DNA of 64,000 nt from Anastatus disparis (taxonomy: Eukaryota > Arthropoda > Insecta > Hymenoptera > Eupelmidae). Of the stretch, positions 21,785 through 35,600 are shown piece after piece. The translations under genes were made by a program, and so were the position numbers. How positions within the stretch are numbered: position 1 is the first letter of the stretch; each line of letters starts with the position of its first letter. Below the pieces are notes generated by a model. The model did no database searches. It saw only the letters and a list, made by a program, of their open reading frames with translations, and had not been told where the DNA came from. The DNA lies in NCBI GenBank assembly GCA_017163975.1, contig JAFFSR010000220.1, forward strand, positions 14,960,001-15,024,000, read 5' to 3'.

Positions 21785-23426
21785 ACTAATATATATTTTT
21801 TTCTGTTTTACTTCACTCGTCGACATATCAATAACTCGAATTTGTTAGTTAACAATCAATACGTACAATGGTATAGCATTCAATTTTTTTAAATCAAAAT
21901 ACAGTTACGTGAAGCATTTTTATATAATGAAATTAATAAATATAATATGATACACTAAAATTAAGGAGTGATTTTTTCAATTGTGTTTAACAATACTAAT
22001 ATTCATAATATGAATAAAGTTTCAAAATATATTTAAAATGAATTTTTCGATTAGAGAGAATTGATCTGTCAATATTTGATAAGAAAAAGTTAATTAGAGA
22101 TAAAAGTATTAAGGACAATAGATATAAAACTTGATATTGAATTATTTGAGTATGCTACAATTTGGAGAGTTTTTAAATGTATTATATGAATTTCACAAAC
22201 ATCGATTGAAGCAGCGGATAAAATGAAAAAATATTTCTGAAGCATTATTTTATTTTCATAGCCGTTTCAAGTGTGAATACATACAATACACTTTTGATAT
22301 ATATAGATATGAATTTTTGTTTTTGAATAGTCCATTAAATACAATAATTTTTCTATTCCTATACAAAACAAAATAAAAACATTTAGCTTTCACTCGGCTC
22401 TTGATTTTTGCCTAACGCTTTAAAAATATACACTTCAGTGTCCTCATTCTCTTGATGGGTATGAGATATAAACATTTCGATACTTCATATTTATTGTATA
22501 GCATGTGAATTTATATTCTAACGCATAAATCGTTTTATTAATGTATCGAGAAATGTCCTCTCTATACCCTATACAAAGTATGGCTTTATTGTAGTGTTTT
22601 ATACTTTTTGCGTTGATACGTTATCCTATTAATATTTTAAAATTGGATTGGATTTTTTTCACTTGAAAAATAAAATTTTATATAAAATATATACCTTTAT
22701 GAAATCCTTTTTAGTTTAATAAAATGAATTTTACAATATATTTCAAAGCAAAGACCCTTTTAAAAATTTTGATGGTTGTAACAAAAAATTTTAGTTTCTT
22801 CCTTTTCGGAATGTACTCAAAAATAAAGATTGAACATATTAAAAATTTAGCATCGATTGTAACTTGAGATTTTTTAAGAAATGAATTGAAAATAAAATCA
22901 GAATAATATAATATTTTGGTTAGATAATAAGCTAATAACAATAAGTTCTGAAATTGAACTTTCGTTGTCACCTTTTTATAAATATAGAATATATAGTCAC
23001 GTGGAGTCTTTTCCATATATATTTACTGGGACTTGTATTCTTGATTTAAATGCAGAATACGTTTTCTAAATATTGTACAAATTTGAATCAAGTAAAAAAA
23101 TTCTACATTCCTAACGAAATAAAAATAATAATTAGAAAAATTGATTAAAATTGACACTTTTAGGACGTTATTAAGCATGAATTATAGAGTAATTTTAAAT
23201 AATAATAACTTATATAAAAATTACAAATATGATGAATTATTACCATTAAAAAAACTCTAGTCTTTTATGTCGAGTCCGACTTGAATATAACCCTATGCGC
23301 TGGGATCAACTTAAATCAAATTTTGTAACAATTATTGAAACACTTTCTTGATCTTAAGATTTTATAAATAAAATAAATGCATAATTTAATAATAATTAAT
23401 AATTATTATTTTATTATTTTTTACAG
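21785..23426. other. AT-rich sequence upstream of the first recognised Dpr exon
   Basis: No coding segment or repeat recognised. A 101-codon minus-strand frame at 22711-23016 is Phe/Ile/Lys-rich noise. The stretch ends in a pyrimidine-rich acceptor (TTATTTTTTACAG), so at least its last part is an intron separating an unseen upstream untranslated exon from 23427. Confidence 0.5.
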
Positions 23427-23691
23427 GATGAAATCTAGAAGGGCAATGGAGAAGACACCGGAGGGCTGAGCGATACTGCCAGCACTTCTATTCGGAGAAG
23501 AGTTGGCAAAACTAATAGTTTCAAGAACTCTCTTTATGCACCGCTATTTTCCTAAGTATTAAACAGAAGTGAGCAAGAGAGAAAGAGAGAGAGAAAGTCA
23601 GCGACGTGCTTATAACAAGTGGAAATGAGTTCGGTGAGCTCGGTTTTAGGCGCCATCGCCGTACTGTCGATCATGCTGGTGGCGACCGCAG
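23427..23691 (+). CDS. dpr-like: Dpr exon 1: 5' untranslated leader plus signal peptide
   Basis: A TTTTTTACAG acceptor precedes 23427, so the transcript starts further upstream. The main ATG at 23625 gives MSSVSSVLGAIAVLSIMLVA and then TAG; the hydrophobic stretch is a signal peptide. The exon ends at 23691 before GTATGT, in phase 1. The 198-nt leader contains a 13-codon upstream frame (ATG at 23428, TGA at 23467-23469) that could reduce translation. Confidence 0.85.
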
Positions 23692-26600
23692 GTATGTTTC
23701 AAAACTTACTAAAATAATTCCGCTGTTTTTGCGGCAACGAAACTTCCTTGTTGACTAACAAGAAGAGTTTAAGGGATATGGGTTTTCTTCTAAGTATTGG
23801 AATTTTTTTATGTCCATTTAGAGTTGTTCTGTTTTTTTTTTTAAATTTACATTGGTTTCAATGCTATACAATGTTTGATTTGACAATTTTAAATAGAAAA
23901 TCAATACTGAATTGTGCTTTAAATTTTCCCTTACAATACACACAGAATTTTTCAATATTTTCTAAAATGTTAATTTTTTACTTTATAAGTTATACAAAAT
24001 AGTTTTTTATATGATTTTTCAACGCATTTAAAATTTTAGTCACGTACGTATCTTTGATTTACCCATTGTGAACAAAATTTTCAGTAAAATTCTATTTTAT
24101 TACGACAGCTAACTACGAATTTGCATTTTAAAACTATGCCGGTCTGGTCACCAAAATTGTTCAATATTGATTTGGTATTGATTAGCTTCGACAAATTTTG
24201 AATTAATTGTTAATTTAAAAAAGATATTTTTTTTTAGATCGTAAATCCAATTTTTTTTCTAATTGTTTTTATTATTTAACTAAATTTTTAAATGTTTAAA
24301 AATTGTATATGAAATAAGAATAAAAAATTACGAAAGAGTAACCGATTACTTAATTTTTTTTAAATAACCTAGGGTTATCTTTTTATTAAAATTTAATATA
24401 TTTTTATGGTTAGACAGTATAAGGTACTATCTTAGAAAAAAAACATACAATTTTGCAATCCATTTAAATCTTTTTTATCGAAATAGAACCATTTACAGCA
24501 AGTTACTGGGATACCACCTCCTGCTACCCAATCATTGATTTCTACTACTGAAAAACAAAATTCTTACCCATTACGATCTATTTATTCTCAAATTATTCTG
24601 ATTTTTATATAATTATTCCTATATATATATCGCTTAGTTTAAGTGAAAAAACTTAATACGTCACAGTTTTCATGATTGTTGAGTGGAAATCACTTCCAGC
24701 TAGTAACTGTAATTGAACTTTACTCTATTTCTACATATTTAAAAATTTTATTCCTCTCCAAATTTTCCCAATTTCATATACGTAAAGATATTATTTATTT
24801 AGATTTATAAATATTTTTATAAACCAAATTTCTAAAGTAATAAATATTGTTTAATGATATCTGAATTATGTATCAATCGAAAAAAATTATAAACATAAGT
24901 ATTTCGTTTTATATTTTACTTTCATAGCAATAACACCTAGACTCATGTAAACGTATTTGAAAAAAATTTGATATTTTTTTGTCGAAAAACATATAAAGCA
25001 CGTAATCATTAGAATTTCCTCAATAAAAATAAATAAAACCTTCTAGAATCGATCAATAAGCCATGTCTAAGTTACCATTGCCAAGATAGTGAGAAACAAA
25101 ATTGCTTTCGTCCTCGAAAATACAAAGTTTAAGCAAAGAGGTCAGTATTCTACTTAGTAGTCGTCAGTGCTTGGCAATATATCCCACTTGTGTAAACAAA
25201 AATAACCGCAAATATCACGTTATATATGAAACAGTATAGTATAATGAAAACGCAGAGACCTGAAGTGAAAGAAGAAGAAGAAAAAAAAAACGGTTCATGT
25301 GAAAAACAGAGAGATAGTTTCGCAAGAAATTAAAAGGCAAATCTGAAAAAAAATTAATATTTTTTTTGCTAAGACGGGACTGAATTAGTTTCTTGTGCGA
25401 ATCTGTTTTATGAGAAATTCGTTTTTTTTCCAACAGTATAAATAACGTATATACAATACGAAAGGATACTCTTAGTAAAAAAGTTTTATGAAATATTATA
25501 GAACTTTATCATAATAGAAGATATTATAATGAATATTTTAATAACGCAGCTGTTATTCGTTAAGCGTTTTAAATATTATTAATTTCAACATTTAAATAAA
25601 ATATAAATTGTTTAAATAATAAAATGATCATAAACTAATTTTTATAAACTTTAAAAATTAGCTTACAAAAATTATTTTAAATGATGTTGAATATTTATAT
25701 GATGACGTCTGTATACAAATATTTGTCATTAAAACTAAAGAAGTTAAAAATAAAATATAATAATAATCAAAGTAAAACGAATTTTTCTACGACTTTTCAA
25801 TTATTTATAGATTTCCAAGAACGTATAAATAGGAAAAGACAAATTTCCCAAATAAATTAATGATTAAATTTTCATTAATCCGATAGCAGGTTTTTTGTCA
25901 TTACTGGAAAGCTGGAAATAAACAAAAGAAAATTTCTCAACGCTATAGAAAGTAGGGAATAACTTTAAAACAAAGCAACGTTAATGCTTAGCATAATCAT
26001 TTGGAAGTACATGGAAAATAGCTTTTACTGAGGGTAATTTTGTTTTCTCAAAGAGACACCATTGTATTCTAAACTCGAGTATTGTATAAAGCACACTCGG
26101 AATTGCAATCTCTGACCTCTTTTGGATCCTTCTATAAAATAAGTATATTAAGTATATTTATTTTACATGAAAATATAGTTAAATATTTTAATTATTTTTG
26201 TTTTGGATGATTTTTTTGTCTAATATTTTAAATAAATAATGTTTGATTAGCGAATCGATAATTTTTACATTTTATTTTTGTACAATCAAACGCTCGTTTA
26301 TATTTATGGATTTATTATTCACAAATTAAAAATCGAATATTTTAAACCATGAAAAACACGATACGTCGAACAATATAAAACTGAAAAATAAATTTCAAAA
26401 TCAAATTCTTTATAAAAGAATAAAATATTTTCACTCATTAAAAATGAACTAATTTCCGTTGCCATCACAACAGCGCAAACAACGCCAATAAAAATCTGCG
26501 AGAAGAAAATGTTCAAAAGCAAAAAAAAAAAATACACAAAGTATGAATGATTGAGATAGAGTTTCATAAAAACAGTTGTGAAGAAATAAAAAATGAAAGC

Positions 26601-29600
26601 TGTAGAGAGTAAAAAATAAAAATGCAAAGAAAAATTGTGCAAGAATATAGAAAGGAAAAAAAAATATAAAGCCATGAAATCGGATCAACGTTGTATACAC
26701 AGGTATACAGGCATAGGATAGAGCGAACGTGTCACGAGAGATAGATACATTTGAAAAAAAAAGCAAAAAAAGCGCGCACGTTTTCTTAAAAAATTTGTCT
26801 TTTACACCAAATCTCATGAGATTTTTGTTTCCTATTTTATATTTATCTGCTTACGTGGGCATGTTAAGATTATGTTAATGTTATACATGTATATTTTTTT
26901 ACTCGATACTCTTATATAATGTATATTTTTTGACATTAATTCGAAAAAAATTTATTTTGTTAAAATAGTTTAGAAGTTGGAGTACTTTGTGTAAAAAATT
27001 AGATGTTGAAGGATGAAAATTAATTTATTTAATGTATTTTTCGACGCTGAATCCAAAAAAGTTTGTCGTAAATTTGAGTGCAGTAATTTGTTTAAAGAGA
27101 GATTATTTAAACAAATCAGAAAATGATAATTTTTTAATGCAAAAACTATACTATCGTATACTATTGGTAAAAAAAAAAAAAAAAAAAATATTTGTTGTGT
27201 ACGAAAAATCAATACTTTCCTTATACTTCTTGGTTTGATTAATACTTTTTGAAAAACAAAAACACTGGAAAGTTGATATTCAGATCTACAATTTATAATC
27301 AATAGAAAAATCAAAAAGTTGAATTAAGGTTGTCATTTTAAGCCATGATTAAATAGCACTTTAAGTGTTGATGTGTATCATATATAGAGTATGACGTAGA
27401 GTGATGATAGATATAGCAATACGAGTGAGTACACATCAGCGTCTGGAAGGATGTTTGTTCATCGTTTGAAGTGACAACTTTCATTCAATTTCTTGATATT
27501 TCTATTGATTATTATTTATAGATCTGGATCTTACTTTCGATTGATTTTATGTTTCCCAAAAAATATCAATCAGGCTAAAGATTATAAAATTACATAGTCT
27601 TTATCCTTCGACATCATAATAGTTACTATTTAAATTCTTTGTTTATTGAATGAGTTGAATTATTTAATATATAAAATTTACGTATAGTAATTGTCCTACC
27701 ACACAAAAGTATCTAAAATAATCAATGAATCATCTAACTATTTGAAAATTCTAACTTAATCAAAGATTCAACAATCCGTGTTTGCAAATATCCCAGAACG
27801 TATACAACCTCTATAATTTTCTCACTTATTCAATAAATCATACGTACTAAAACCTTTACAAATATAAATCAAATATCAAGCAATGGTGATCAGGAGTAAG
27901 CAATAAACGTACGGCATTATCTGTCATAGGCTTACCCCACCCTATATCTATTAAACTGAATTCTGCAGGATGTTACGTACGAAACAAGAGATTTACTTCG
28001 AACACACAGATATGTGCGTATTCCCTTTTCGATGATTTCTAACCATTAATCGTTGTGTAAAATAATAATAAAAGTCAAAATTTTACATCGGAAATTCAAA
28101 TGGATATGAATACTTTTGAGTTATCGAACTGTTAAATCATAAACTGAATATATTTTTGAAAGAGATGATTTTAAATACTTTATGATGCCGTTCGAAAAAT
28201 CGATTTTTAAAATTTAGACGGATATTATATGTACTTATTCATTATTTTGTGCAAACATAAATAAAAATTTCATAAATTGATAAGCAAAAAATGTTTATTT
28301 TAATTTTTCGAAATTTCAAATAAAAAATTGTTATCAATTTTCAATTTTTCGGAAAGCAAAACAAGTAAATGTTTATCCTGTAAAAATAAACAGCAACATT
28401 TATTTTTAACATAGATTAAATGGTTGCATGAATAACCAAAAATCTACAATCTTTAAGGTATTATAATTATTATTTTTTATTATAAATTCATTATAAGCTG
28501 AAAAATTTATCATGGGTTTCGCCTATTGTACAAATTGATTTGCTTTTGTTTGTTAAGAATACTGCCCAAGTTAATAGAAACATTTTTGCATTACTTGTAA
28601 CTATAGCATAATCCAAATATATTTATTTTCTTAACGACCTATTCAAAATTAACCCTTTTATGCCATACAGATTTTTTTCCTACTTCATTAAATTAAGAAA
28701 CTATTCTTGTCTGAAATTTATGTTTTTTAAATCCAATTTATAACATAATTTGATAAAAAATTCTAATAAACAATGCAAATTAATCCAGTTCTCTTAATAA
28801 AACTTCTGATTAACGCTCAAAAAAATAAAAGGTTAAACCTTAAATCTGAAAAATAAATTTTTTAAAACTGCAAAGCAACGGAAAAGAAGAAAAACCGTCG
28901 AGCTATTTGGTACTCCGTAATCTCAAGTAAGCGATCAGGCCGAAATCCTGCGTCCACTGACTTTAGCTAAAGCAAAGTAAGAAATAAAGGCTTGCGCACT
29001 TTGTTACGAAAGTGTAACGGGGAAAGAAGTTCACAGATCGTGCCTGTAGATTTGGTGTAAGTGCACTCAAGCGAGAGAGTTACGTAAGACTCTTAAAAGC
29101 CTGCAAAAGAGCGCAAGTACACGGGGGTTTACTGTAATAAAAGGGGAAAAAAAGGATCGAGAAAGAGAGAGAGAGAGAGAGAGCAGAGAGGATTTAGAGA
29201 ATTAGAAAAAATGAGGTAAACACAAGCTGTATGAATGTTATTTATTGTTAACGTTAAAAAGTTTTATTTATTGCGTAATCCTTTGAATTATTAATAATTT
29301 AAAGTTTTAAATAAGTATGATATATTAACAGGAGGGCTTAGTCGCAAATTTTAACGTAGTAAAGTATTGATAAAAAATGTTCTCTTAAGAACATGAATTA
29401 TAACAATGAAAAAAAATTCAAATAATTTTGTTGTTTTATGTTGCGAATTAATCATTTTCTAAATAATATATTTTTTGACACTCTGTGCGCGAAATTCAAT
29501 TTCGCGTGCCTTTGTAGCGTACGCAAAATACTGTATTCGGACACACTATAAGTTGAGCGTGCGCAAAATGATTGAGCGTGCGCAAAATAGATTCAGCGTG

Positions 29601-32600
29601 CGCAAAATAAACTCAGCGTGCGCAAAATAGATTCGGCGTGCGCAAAATGAATTCAACGGGCGTAACATAAACAGTATGTGAACTGATATGGAGTAAAATT
29701 AAAATAACATAATTTTTTTTCTATAGGTCAATGGATTGATAGGCGAAGTTGAAAATAATTTTCACCTTTATTTTATAGTTTTGAAAATAATCTTTCAAAA
29801 TTTAATCAGATCAAATATATTTTCACAGAATATAAATTTAGTTGTTTTATAAATTGTGTTTTTTTATTTTATGAATTATTATTTATATTTCGGAATCAGG
29901 GGCTCCGCCCCGAATCACAGGGACCCCCTCTTCCGTCTCACACCGAATCCCTGTAAATTAATATTATAAATAATTGACTCTCTCGATATCAACCTTTATT
30001 TTATAGTTTTGACAATAATCTTTCAAAATTTAATCAGATCAAATATATTTTCACAGAATATAAATTTAGTTGTTTTATAAATTGTGTTTTTTTATTTTAT
30101 GAATTATTATTTATATTTCGGAGTCGGGGGCTCCGCCCCCCGAATCTCAAGACCCCCCCCCTCTTTCGTCTCACACCGAATCCCTGTAAATTAATATTAT
30201 AAATAATTGACTCTCTCGATATCAAAGCATTATATACAATACTAATGTAAATTCTTATGTTCAAAATAATCGATGTACGCATCGAATTTCGCGCAACTTG
30301 AGTCAAAAAATAGTATGTGTAACACGTGCGCTCAACGGGATTTGTCACTCGTGTGAGTTTGGCGCCCTCGCTTCGCTCGGGCGACAAACTCTCACTCGTG
30401 CCAGAATCCCTTATTTCGCGCACTTGTTACACAAAATACTATTTGTAGATTGTTTATATTTTTTATTAAAACTTCACGTTATTTATGTGACTTTATATTT
30501 ATATATTTCATGTTTTATTACATCTTTATTCGTTTAGGAGATGCCCACGAATACGTTGTAAATAAAGAAACGCAGGCAAACGTATAAAACTGTTATTAAT
30601 GTTTACATTTGTCAAAAATATGAAAATAAAAAGGAAAATAAACGTGGGGAAATAAAGGATAATAAAAAGAAACGATCGATTAAAATTGCAAAAATAAGTG
30701 GAAAAATCAAGATTTCGACCAACGTTTAAAACAAATAATAAAATGATAAAATGTTTTTTTGTTTTTCTCAATGCTAAGTTAATTTAGATTAAATTTTATA
30801 TAACTTCATAAATTTCCTAATGATCAAAAGATAAAAGCTGTATTATACAAGATTCTACAAATTACTTTATGGGTATCCTTCTTTATTTAAAATTATTTAA
30901 TAACTTTAGTTTTGTATTAAAAAATTATACTTTTTTTGAAATATTACTTGCTAGCAAATGATAAATTATTATATTTTGAATAATTAGAAATTAAAATACG
31001 TGAGTGCGTGGGTTGGTGTAAGACTGTGGGTGTGTGTATACCCTTTATATCTTGAAAAGGGATTGACCGACTTTGAGTTAGCATGGCTTATATTTTTCGT
31101 TTTTCCCGAATAACAGTTTTTTTTTATAGAATAAGAGACTGAATTGTAACTTTTTTTAGTTTGTGTGCTTTAGTTTTTATCGATTTTTGGAAAATAAATC
31201 TTTGGGAATTTTTTCTTAGATTATAACATCAATTTTACTTATTACACACAATAAAATATTAAACTAACTTAATTTTTCAATCGCTTCTATCATGAATTTT
31301 TGTGATAGCTATTATTGTTCATTTATTATAGAGGAAAAGATTACTCTTTTAATAAATTATAAAAACTTCGAAACTACATTATATAACTTGATAAATGTTT
31401 CAAGTAAAAATCATAGTTTTTTAGAATCTTCAATAACTCGAGTAAATGTCTATAAATCGCTTCGTTTATAAATTTTACATCGATGTAGTATTTTAACATA
31501 CATCGAATGAATTCTTAGGACCGATTATGAGACCAATTAGTTTCACGATATTTAAGATTAACTTTATAAATCTTTTTTCCTAAATAATTGTATCTGATTA
31601 ATCCTTTTTTTATCTTTTCAAAATTTAATATTATTAAGGAAAATATCGATATTATTCTATTAAAAAAATGATTATAACCAAATAGCTAAAATATTTAGTT
31701 TAGTCATAATTAATCTTGAAAATCAAATTCTCTAGTTATAAAATTAAACATTTTTGAAAGTCTTTTCTCTTTTCAGTTGTAGCATGTCAGAATATCGGTG
31801 ACACAGCTACTTACAAACACTTTCTAGAAATCATATCTGTCCTGTGAACTAAACTTCTAAACTAGCCATGCTAGATATCCGGTGCATTCCGTTTTCGTAT
31901 CGTTATTACAGACCCTACAGTTCAATACTAGCAGTAACAGTATTCCAAATTTTAATTGGATGGACTTGCAGTTTAAGATGGGTATGGATACTAGGGAAGT
32001 TGAATGCCAATTTAATGGTAGCTGTTTTCTTGTGTCAGTTGTTTATACGGTGGTTGTTGTTAACTTGCTAACTTGTTTATAGAATACCGTATTGATTGTA
32101 CGTCGTCGATAAATAACAAAATTTTTATTTTATTTTTCATTTTTCTTATACAAGTTCTTTGTGCTTTCTTATCTTTTTTAAATTTAACGTTAACCATCAT
32201 GTAAATTTTATCGCATATAAAGATACCATGAAGTCTTTAGGTTACGGATATATTTTTACAACTTTAGAAAATGTTTTCTTACGTTAAACTATAAAAAGGA
32301 AGCTACCATCCGTCCAATCTAGCTCTAGAGTTTTTAAAAGATATAAAAGACATTTTAGTTGACCTACTATTGGAAACTAAAAACCATCATGTCGGACTTT
32401 CTTTTTGACTATTTTCAAAAAACTTACATCTGATTTAAATTACAAATAGTTACATAAATGTAATTTTAAGTTCTTATGCAATAATGTTGTGTTCATAATG
32501 TAAATTTTTTTTTGTATTTCTATACTTTTTATTTTACAGTGACCTACCTCAATGATAAATATTATTCCGGATGTAGTTTGTATTAATCTACTCATTTTGT

Positions 32601-35600
32601 ATTTTATCTTTTCCATTATTATTTTATTATAATTTCATGTAACAATATTTGAAAAAATACTAAAGTCTAATGCATTAGATAATCCTTAATGCATTGCACG
32701 AAAGAAACTTCAAGCATCAAATTAAAAAACTGTTTACTTTTAATATCCAATTAATAATTTAAGCATTGCAATTTGTTAAACAAAGGGTAAAGAAAGAAAA
32801 GTAGAACAGGAGTCAAGAGAAATCTCCTAAAGTCAGGGTATATATATACGTACGTGCAATCGCTAATAGAAGCAAGTGGTAAAAGTAAGGAGATGCCATT
32901 ACTTTGTCCAAGCCTTAAGGCGGTACATTACTTTCCTCTTCAACATAGTAGATATACGTATCTTCTTCTAGTTTTTACGTTATATTAACTCATTTTGTTA
33001 TACGTATATATATATTAACCCAGAAAACGCAATAGAGATAGTCTATATACTTTTTGAAAATATTTCATAAAAAAAGTTAAAGAAAAAGCTTAGTAAAGTG
33101 CTTTGCCTCCAGGCGGTTATTCACATACTTTGATATTTCAACTGTTATATCTTTTGGCGTGAATCTAGAATTTTGTTTATTTTTCGGGGTCACTTATGGT
33201 GATCTGTTTTAGAAAAAAATTACTTCCTTTACATGATACTTTGTGAGAGATGAACCTTATGATAAACAAATAGTATTATCTCAATTATATCTACTGTTGT
33301 ATGTAATATCATACGTATGATTTATTTTTTCTTCAATTTCGGAATAATTTTTAATCTTGATAACTATGTTATCAAACTTCAATTATTTCATAAATTATAT
33401 ATTAATACAATTTATTAAAAAAAAAATCGTTACGGAAATACATTAAAAATTAATTTAAAAATTATCGTCTTCAAATAAAAAAAGTACTACTATATTTCAT
33501 GAACTTGAGATATTTGTTGTAGATTGTATCATTTTGATTTTTTATAGGTTTTATTTGAGATGACAAGGATAAATAAAATTTTTACAAAAGTTAGATATTT
33601 TTTTAAAAGCCAAAATTAACATTTCATATAATTTTAATCATGAAAATAAAGAACAATCTGTTCCTGTAAATCACACTGCATATTTTGCATATTAAAATTA
33701 TTCTCAAAACTTTTACTATTTTACAAAAATTGAAAATAAACAAAGTACTTGATACTATAAAACTTTCTTTAATATAATGTATCAAAATTATGGTAAAATA
33801 TAAAGCTTTTTGAATTTCCTTAATAATTATAATGAAATAAGAGTTAAAAAAATTTAAGTATTTTTAATGGATAAATTTTAAGGCATCAGAATATACTTAG
33901 GTTGAAATCGTTTCAACGTTGGATAAACGTCTACTTAAAATGGTAATATAAAAGCGAGATTTTCTTACATCGGTGATTTATTGCAAGTGTAAACGCAACG
34001 TAAAATTTTACTTCAATCCCTTCACACATACACTTTCTTTTTTTCTCTAGAAAATTTACAGTTAACTCCCATATGTAGAAAAAGTATCACCCTTCGCTTA
34101 TTGTAAATCACACAGATTCTCGATCGGAAATAAACATACGTGTGCAAAGAAAATAAACCCTTAGGTGAAAAAAAAAGGAGGCCGCGTCCAATCCTATGTA
34201 ATCTCTTTCTCTCTACTATTCCAACGTTTTCTCTCTCTCTCTTTCCTTTTCTTATTCTCTCTTTTGCTTGACACAGCCTTTTCCCAACGTGTGCAAGCTC
34301 TGCTATTACTTCGAAACTATTACTTTGAAATCAGTTTCAGCTTTCTCTCTTTCTATCTTTCGCCGCTATGTACACCGTATAGGTTTTAGGTTTAGCGTTT
34401 CGCTTATACATACAAGTTTCGCATGTAAGTATGTATATAGAGAGCGAGGGAGAAGAAAAGGATGGATTTCTCGAAAGTTTGTCGCGGCGTTTTCCTCCAT
34501 CTCTTTCTCTGCCCTAGAGAGGAAACCATACCTCCTTGGGCTCCTTTTACCGAGAGAGAGAGAAAACTTACCATCTCTTTTATGTGTATATGGGTGCGCG
34601 CGCGCGCGACACGAAATGGAGTAGCTGCAAGCAGCGATTTTAGCTAGAGAACGCGCAAGCATAAGTCTTTTACTGCAGCCTTGGCAAAAGGACTTAAGGA
34701 TTAACTTATTGGGGACTTTCTATAACATAGCTAGATTTCTTCGAGGGATTTGAGCTATGACTTTTGAAGAAAAGTGAAAGAGAAAATTTGATCATATTGT
34801 AATCTTATTTGTTGTAAATTAATGAGATTTTAGGAATTAAAAATAAAATGAAAAATTTAGGAAAATTTAATGACACACTGTCAGAAATGATGTCTTGAAG
34901 CAAGTAGAATCTTTAAGAATTAAGAAAAGATGTTCTTGTTGATTTTGGCATTATATTCGGTATTAATATTAGCATTCTTATCAATAGTAGAAAATGAATC
35001 TATTAACTCATTAACTCATCGATTAATCTCCCCATCAATCCATTGATCCATCATCCCACCGATTCATCCATATTCATTCTCACATGAACCCATTAACCCA
35101 TCCATTTATTCATTCTTTTGTCTTACTAATTTTTATTGTGCCTCTGTTTCTATTCCTATCTGTGTTTTCTGGCGTTATGTTTAATATCCACATATAAAAA
35201 AAAATTATAAATACATATAATTTCTTTTAAGATACAAAAATTCAGAAATTGATTTTTTAACATACAACGCATGAGAAATTTTAAAAGTAAAAAAACTAAA
35301 TCGTTATTTTCCATTACGAAACATAAAAGGAAATACAAAATAATCAGACAAAGACTTTACCCCTTTTTATTCGTTACTGCATGTATTCAAAGAATCGTTT
35401 CTTTGTGAAAATTTATATTATATATTACATAGGAATTTACTTACACTATCAAAATTGGAAATTATTTGAGCTGACAGTTGATAAGTTAATCATTTAGGAA
35501 ACTGTTTTATACATACTAATTTTTCTAGAATATAAAAATTATATTTTCTATTACAAAATTTATATAAAATTTGTATGCAAAGTTTATGCAAACATAATTC

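Noticed and set aside
26319..26817. Two overlapping Phe-rich minus-strand frames of about 120 codons
   Set aside because: They come from A-rich plus-strand sequence; two phases are open at once and there is no motif.
29551..29672. CRISPR-like array
   Set aside because: Units are directly abutting 20-mers with no spacers, in a eukaryotic intron.
31868..32082. Two overlapping hydrophobic frames in Dpr intron 1
   Set aside because: Both phases are open over the same 200 bp, there is no recognisable family, and no matching splice phase.
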